This document shows positions 34,134-37,488 of a stretch of 37,488 bases of DNA, piece after piece. The notes beneath the pieces are model-generated. The model saw only the letters and a list, made by a program, of their open reading frames with translations, made no database searches and had not been told where the DNA came from. Position numbers and translations under genes: made by a program. This DNA is from Bacteroidaceae bacterium (GTDB lineage Bacteria; Bacteroidota; Bacteroidia; Bacteroidales; Bacteroidaceae). The stretch is taken from the NCBI GenBank assembly GCA_017556585.1, contig JAFYMP010000003.1, positions 1-37,488 of the forward strand, read 5' to 3'. How positions within the stretch are numbered: the stretch's first letter is position 1; each line of letters starts with the position of its first letter.

Positions 34134-35787
34134 GCACCTGTAATATATCTCTATATGCATCAGGATTATTTAAAATTCCTATTGCCAAATCCAAGCATTT
34201 ATCCTCTTTAAGACTATGATACAGTCCTCCGCGCTGATAGTAGTAGCGTGTAGTTATCTCTATGGCCATCAGGCGTTTTATATCTTCACGAAACACCTCT
34301 AAATCTTTATCCATATCATATTGCAGTTTCTCCGCTAAAGATTCAAACTCTGCTGTTGCTTTATCTGCCAGCCCTTCAAGTTCTGCCATATCTTTAAGCA
34401 TTTCAAGAGCCTTACTGCTATTACTTTCAAACTTGAAATTTGAATGACGTATAAAATCCACAAATTCATCAAACAGAGAATCGCTAACCTCAAAATCCTC
34501 CATATTACCTATTGTAGGATTCTTTAAACAGTAGTTATTGATAAAGTCAAATAGTACAACATCGGTAGAGATACGATACAATATATCGGGCATAGTATCC
34601 AGTACACAAACCGTATCAGGATAAATGCCACCATCCGATTTTACAGTTCTTCCGGCTGCAGTATAAAATTTGGTTTGCAATGTATCTGCAGTTTGCTTAT
34701 CATCCGTTCCATTTCTACGGGCCGCATAATCTACCTTCTGAATACAACGTCCGCTTGGTATATAATATTTTGATGTAGTTAATTTCAAAGTACCGTTATA
34801 TGGCAGAGGACGAGTACTCTGCACTAACCCCTTTCCAAAAGTTCTATTACCCACTATCACTGCTCTGTCTAAATCCTGCAATGCACCCGATACAATTTCT
34901 GATGCCGATGCAGACTGTTCATCTACCATCACCACAAGAGGTAGCTCCGGCAATATTGGCGCACGATTTGTAGAATATGTTCTGGCAGATTGTGGTGCTC
35001 TTCCCTTTGTTTCTACCACTTTGGTTCCTTTTGGAACAAAAAGCCCCACCATCTCTACAGCTTCGGTCAGCAGACCGCCACCATTACCACGCAGATCTAA
35101 AATCAAACCCTCAGCACCCTGCGATAGTAAATCTTCAATAGCCCTTCTTACATCTTTAGAACAACCATCTGTAAAACTCTCCAGCATAATATAACCATAC
35201 CTGTTCTCTACCATGCCATAATAAGGAACAGCCGGTAATGCTATAACGCTACGTACTACCTCTATATCCAGTGAATCTGACACACCGGGACGACTCACCG
35301 TAATCACCAGTTTAGTATCAGGCTCACCACGCAATCTGTCACTAACCTCAGCATTAGTCTTACCACGCATATCCTCTCCATCAACACGTAGAATAAGGTC
35401 TCCGGCTTTCAACCCATATTTAGCAGCCGGCATACCTTCGTACGGTTCCTCTATAGCAATAAGTTTCTTTTCAGGATACTGCCTGATTATAGCGCCAATA
35501 CCGGCATATTTACCGGTTGTCATCATTTTAAGATCTGTCTCTTCCTGTTCAGAATAGAACTCCGTATATGGATCCAGAGAAGATAGCATAGCATCTATAC
35601 CTTTATTAACCGCCGCCTCTAAATCTACCGTATCTACATACAGCATATTCAACTCTCTTAATATGGAATGAAAAATATCCGAACTTTTAGAAGCCTGGAA
35701 TCTCTGATCCGATTGTCTGGCTGCCGCAAATGTCACCAAAGCAGACAGACAAAATACTACTATCAATGTTATTTTACTACGTTTCAT
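34123..35787 (-). CDS. S41 family C-terminal processing peptidase
   Basis: A 554-residue exported serine protease of the CtpA/Tsp family, acting in the periplasm on C-termini of envelope or misfolded proteins. A signal peptide or N-terminal anchor covers residues 5-24 (ITLIVVFCLSALVTFAA). A PDZ domain lies at about 90-170 (KYAGIGAIIRQYPEKKL, GLKAGDLILRVDGEDM). The S41 core has LRGNGGGLLTEAVEMVGLF, then QSASASEIVSGALQDL with catalytic Ser294, and GNRTFGKGLVQS with Lys319, at the 25-residue spacing known from E. coli Tsp. A helical C-terminal domain of 150 residues follows, as in other Bacteroidetes members. A near-consensus promoter core TAACTTCG lies 25 bases before the start. Confidence 0.94.
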   Translation of the reverse strand: MKRSKITLIVVFCLSALVTFAAARQSDQRFQASKSSDIFHSILRELNMLYVDTVDLEAAVNKGIDAMLSSLDPYTEFYSEQEETDLKMMTTGKYAGIGAIIRQYPEKKLIAIEEPYEGMPAAKYGLKAGDLILRVDGEDMRGKTNAEVSDRLRGEPDTKLVITVSRPGVSDSLDIEVVRSVIALPAVPYYGMVENRYGYIMLESFTDGCSKDVRRAIEDLLSQGAEGLILDLRGNGGGLLTEAVEMVGLFVPKGTKVVETKGRAPQSARTYSTNRAPILPELPLVVMVDEQSASASEIVSGALQDLDRAVIVGNRTFGKGLVQSTRPLPYNGTLKLTTSKYYIPSGRCIQKVDYAARRNGTDDKQTADTLQTKFYTAAGRTVKSDGGIYPDTVCVLDTMPDILYRISTDVVLFDFINNYCLKNPTIGNMEDFEVSDSLFDEFVDFIRHSNFKFESNSSKALEMLKDMAELEGLADKATAEFESLAEKLQYDMDKDLEVFREDIKRLMAIEITTRYYYQRGGLYHSLKEDKCLDLAIGILNNPDAYRDILQVLKD

Positions 35788-35811
35788 ACTTCAATTTTTG
35801 TTAGATATGTG

Positions 35812-35819
35812 CGAAGTTA
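35812..35819 (-). promoter_or_regulatory. Putative -7 box of S41 protease promoter
   Basis: Minus strand reads TAACTTCG followed by CAC, one base off the TAnnTTTG core, 24 bases before the start codon. The same variant core stands before the mannose-1-phosphate guanylyltransferase gene. Confidence 0.4.
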
Positions 35820-35861
35820 TGATATTTTTTGGCTGAAATGCATTTTTTTTTGAAAAAGCTA

Positions 35862-35891
35862 TTGCATATTTAAAAAAAGGCGGTAAATTTG
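35862..35891 (+). promoter_or_regulatory. Promoter of tRNA-Asn
   Basis: TTG (35862-35864) is followed after 19 bases by TAAATTTG (35884-35891) and CAC, a complete Bacteroidetes promoter. The mature tRNA begins 37 bases after the -7 box. Confidence 0.75.
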
Positions 35892-35928
35892 CACCGCGTT
35901 TGAGCAACAAAGGTTCTTAAACAGTGAT

Positions 35929-36002
35929 TCTTCCTTAGCTCAGTCGGTTAGAGCATCTGACTGTTAATCAGAGGGTCCTTGGTTCAAGTCCAAGAGGGAG
36001 AG
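35929..36002 (+). tRNA. tRNA-Asn (GTT)
   Basis: A 74-base tRNA. The acceptor TCTTCCT (35929-35935) pairs with AGGGAGA (35995-36001) with one G-U pair, and the discriminator is G. D-arm GCTCAGTCGGTTAGAGC, anticodon stem TCTGA/TCAGA with loop CTGTTAA (anticodon GTT, reading AAC and AAU) and T-arm CTTGG-TTCAAGT-CCAAG are all intact. A full CCA is not encoded (the next bases are CAA), so it must be added after transcription. Confidence 0.96.
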
Positions 36003-36007
36003 CAAAA

Positions 36008-36041
36008 GAAAAGAGGTTCGAAAGACCTCTTTTCTTTTTTT
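36008..36041. terminator. Terminator after tRNA-Asn, shared with convergent gene
   Basis: GAAAAGAGGT (36008-36017) pairs with ACCTCTTTTC (36025-36034) around TCGAAAG, followed by seven T. It ends the tRNA-Asn transcript. On the other strand it lies just past the stop of the guanylyltransferase gene and could serve that gene too, with a weaker U-tail. Confidence 0.88.
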
Positions 36042-36045
36042 ATCT

Positions 36046-37134
36046 CTATACAAACTCATTTCCGTATTTAATAGCAGCATCGTTTACATATCTTTTGAAA
36101 ACAGCCTCGTTGTCTCTATGACAAATCAACAGGACATCGTCTGTATCTACCACAAGATAATCGGTCAAATCATCTACCACTATCAATTTCTTTTCGTTTG
36201 TTTCAATAATAACATTGCTGTTACAGTTATATATCTGCCTCTTTGCTGCGCCTATATAATTGGCATTTTCATCCTTCTTACAGTAATCGTACAGCAAGCC
36301 CCAACTCTCTATATCACTCCAGGCAAATTCTCCAAGAGCCATATAGACATTATCGGCCTTTTCCAGTACAGCCAAATCTATAGAACGATGTGGGAACGAC
36401 TCAAACACCGAATAGAGCAGATTTCTGCGTGCATCTCGGTTATGATGATGATCATATATTCTATCAAATTGTTCAACCATATCTGGCATATATGTTCTGG
36501 CAGTACTGATAAAAGTCTCTACATTCCACATCAATATACCCGAATTCCAATAGAATTCACCACTTTCTACAAATATACGCGCAAAATGCTCTTCTGGCTT
36601 TTCTGTAAAAGTACGCACTTTGTACATTCCGTCTAACATCTCGTCATCAGCCTGTATATAACCAAAACGAGTCTCCGGATGAGTAGGTTTTATACCGATA
36701 GTCAGCAATCCCGGATTCTTATCCACAAAACTCATACCCTGCTCTATCATCGCGTCAAAATCTGCTTCTTCTGACACAACAATATCAGACGGCACCACCA
36801 TTACATTTGCATTGGGATTGATGTCGCGAATATGGAACGCTGTCATTACCAGACTGGGAGCTGTCCCCTTCATTACAGGTTCACGCAATATCTGTTGAGG
36901 ATCAAGATACGGCAACTGTTTACAAACCGTTTCATAATAATCCAAATTTGTAGATACTATAATATTCTCTTTAACAAAAATACGCATCAGACGATCCACT
37001 GTTCTGCTTAACAAGGTAGTTCCATCATTATCAAAATCAATAAATTGCTTTGGCATCTCTTTCCTGCTAAGTGGCCACAATCGTGTTCCTTTACCGCCTG
37101 CCAATACTATACAATAGTTATCTGTTTCCAACAT
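36046..37134 (-). CDS. manC: Mannose-1-phosphate guanylyltransferase
   Basis: A 362-residue cytoplasmic nucleotidyltransferase that makes GDP-mannose from GTP and mannose-1-phosphate, supplying capsule, LPS and glycoprotein synthesis (including GDP-fucose). The nucleotide-binding signature GGKGTRLWPLSRKEMPKQF is at residues 13-31. VVPSDIVVSEE carries the metal-binding Asp region, TFTEKPEEHFA is the sugar-phosphate-binding loop, and YWNSGILMWNVETF is typical of this family. It corresponds in length to the single-domain enzyme without the phosphomannose isomerase half. The gene symbol follows general usage (also cpsB or rfbM). It stands alone between two tRNA genes. Confidence 0.93.
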   Translation of the reverse strand: MLETDNYCIVLAGGKGTRLWPLSRKEMPKQFIDFDNDGTTLLSRTVDRLMRIFVKENIIVSTNLDYYETVCKQLPYLDPQQILREPVMKGTAPSLVMTAFHIRDINPNANVMVVPSDIVVSEEADFDAMIEQGMSFVDKNPGLLTIGIKPTHPETRFGYIQADDEMLDGMYKVRTFTEKPEEHFARIFVESGEFYWNSGILMWNVETFISTARTYMPDMVEQFDRIYDHHHNRDARRNLLYSVFESFPHRSIDLAVLEKADNVYMALGEFAWSDIESWGLLYDYCKKDENANYIGAAKRQIYNCNSNVIIETNEKKLIVVDDLTDYLVVDTDDVLLICHRDNEAVFKRYVNDAAIKYGNEFV

Positions 37135-37158
37135 ATTTAGACCATTTTATACTTAGCA

Positions 37159-37189
37159 CGAAGTTAGCCAATAATACTAAAGAATCAAA
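37159..37189 (-). promoter_or_regulatory. Promoter of the guanylyltransferase gene
   Basis: On the minus strand TTTG (37186-37189) stands 19 bases before TAACTTCG (37159-37166), a -33/-7 pair with one mismatch in the -7 core. It lies 24 bases before the start codon. Confidence 0.6.
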
Positions 37190-37233
37190 TTTTAGCGCCT
37201 ATTTTTAATATTTTGTAGAAAAATATATGATTC

Positions 37234-37267
37234 TTTGATTGTATAAAGAAAAAAAGCACTACCTTTG
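37234..37267 (+). promoter_or_regulatory. Promoter of tRNA-Leu
   Basis: TTTG (37234-37237) and TACCTTTG (37260-37267) followed by CA form a Bacteroidetes promoter, though the 22-base spacing is slightly long. The tRNA begins 11 bases after the -7 box, so little or no leader needs trimming. Confidence 0.7.
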
Positions 37268-37278
37268 CAAACGCAAAA

Positions 37279-37360
37279 GCCCAGATGGCGGAATCGGTAG
37301 ACGCGCTGGTCTCAAACACCAGTGGGGTGACCCGTGCCGGTTCGACCCCGGCTCTGGGTA
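37279..37360 (+). tRNA. tRNA-Leu (CAA)
   Basis: An 82-base class II tRNA. The acceptor GCCCAGA (37279-37285) pairs with TCTGGGT (37353-37359) with a terminal G-U, and the discriminator is A. The anticodon stem CTGGT/ACCAG encloses loop CTCAAAC, giving anticodon CAA for UUG codons. A variable arm (GTGGGGTGACCC region) and T-arm GCCGG-TTCGACC-CCGGC are intact. CCA is not encoded. Confidence 0.95.
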
Positions 37361-37366
37361 CAGATT

Positions 37367-37406
37367 AAAAGGCTAAGTGATTAATTGTCAGTCACTTAGC
37401 CTTTTT
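37367..37406 (+). terminator. Terminator of tRNA-Leu
   Basis: AAAAGGCTAAGTGA (37367-37380) pairs over 14 bases with TCACTTAGCCTTTT (37392-37405) around an 11-base loop, and the T-run is part of the 3' arm. Confidence 0.88.
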
Positions 37407-37417
37407 AATTATCTGAT

Positions 37418-37439
37418 TTTTCCCCACATTTTCCCCACA
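37418..37439. repeat. Tandem 11-bp direct repeat
   Basis: TTTTCCCCACA occurs twice, exactly head to tail (37418-37428 and 37429-37439), 58 bases after the 3' end of tRNA-Leu. It could be an iteron-like protein-binding site or part of an attachment region, but the sequence that would decide lies outside the window. Confidence 0.6.
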
Positions 37440-37488
37440 ACTGTCTATTTATCTATTTTAGAAACATATTTTTCCGTAAAGTTATGTA

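Overview
The window looks like a chromosomal segment of a member of the Bacteroidales (Bacteroides, Phocaeicola or Prevotella-like). The reasons are repeated promoter cores of the Bacteroidetes type (TAnnTTTG, several with TTTG or TTG about 19-20 bases upstream), a lack of strong Shine-Dalgarno sequences, lipoprotein signal peptides on most exported proteins, a GH92 alpha-mannosidase, Mfa/FimA-like fimbrillins, DUF3575 and DUF5119 fimbrial partners, and the gene order rimP-nusA-infB-cvpA-sufBCDS. I cannot fix the genus from sequence alone.

Layout. 1-231: 3' part of an HU-family DNA-binding protein, then a MATE efflux transporter (262-1617). 1945-4191 (-): a GH92 lipoprotein glycosidase, visibly richer in G+C than what follows. 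4369-6926 (+): an AT-rich accessory block of a small secreted protein, a membrane-anchored helical protein and an AlbA_2/Schlafen-type ATPase-like protein, closed by a hairpin. 7354-19719 (-): housekeeping genes. From the promoter at about 19790 downwards they run rimP, nusA, infB, cvpA, sufB, sufC, sufD, sufS, rnhB, almost all touching or overlapping, which couples translation factors to Fe-S cluster assembly. gpmI follows with its own promoter inside the end of rnhB.

20113-32716: a type V (fimbrillin) pilus locus. A DUF3575/OmpA-like outer-membrane protein (28656-30038) has its own terminator. Next come a DUF5119 lipoprotein and five fimbrillin-family lipoproteins in one direction. One of these carries a run of EF-hand-like calcium loops and the last has a long extra C-terminal half. 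Two tandem seven-helix membrane proteins with cytoplasmic AraC-type DNA-binding domains are transcribed divergently and are the natural candidates for regulating the locus.

32800-37488: a SASA-type carbohydrate esterase (-), a small membrane protein (+), an S41 C-terminal processing protease (-), tRNA-Asn (GTT), mannose-1-phosphate guanylyltransferase (-), and tRNA-Leu (CAA) with a strong terminator. A tandem 11-bp repeat lies just beyond that terminator, at the window edge.

The best candidates for something new are the AlbA_2/membrane-protein block, the calcium-loop fimbrillin, and the paired membrane AraC regulators facing the pilus operon. All three are inferences from domain content and gene order.
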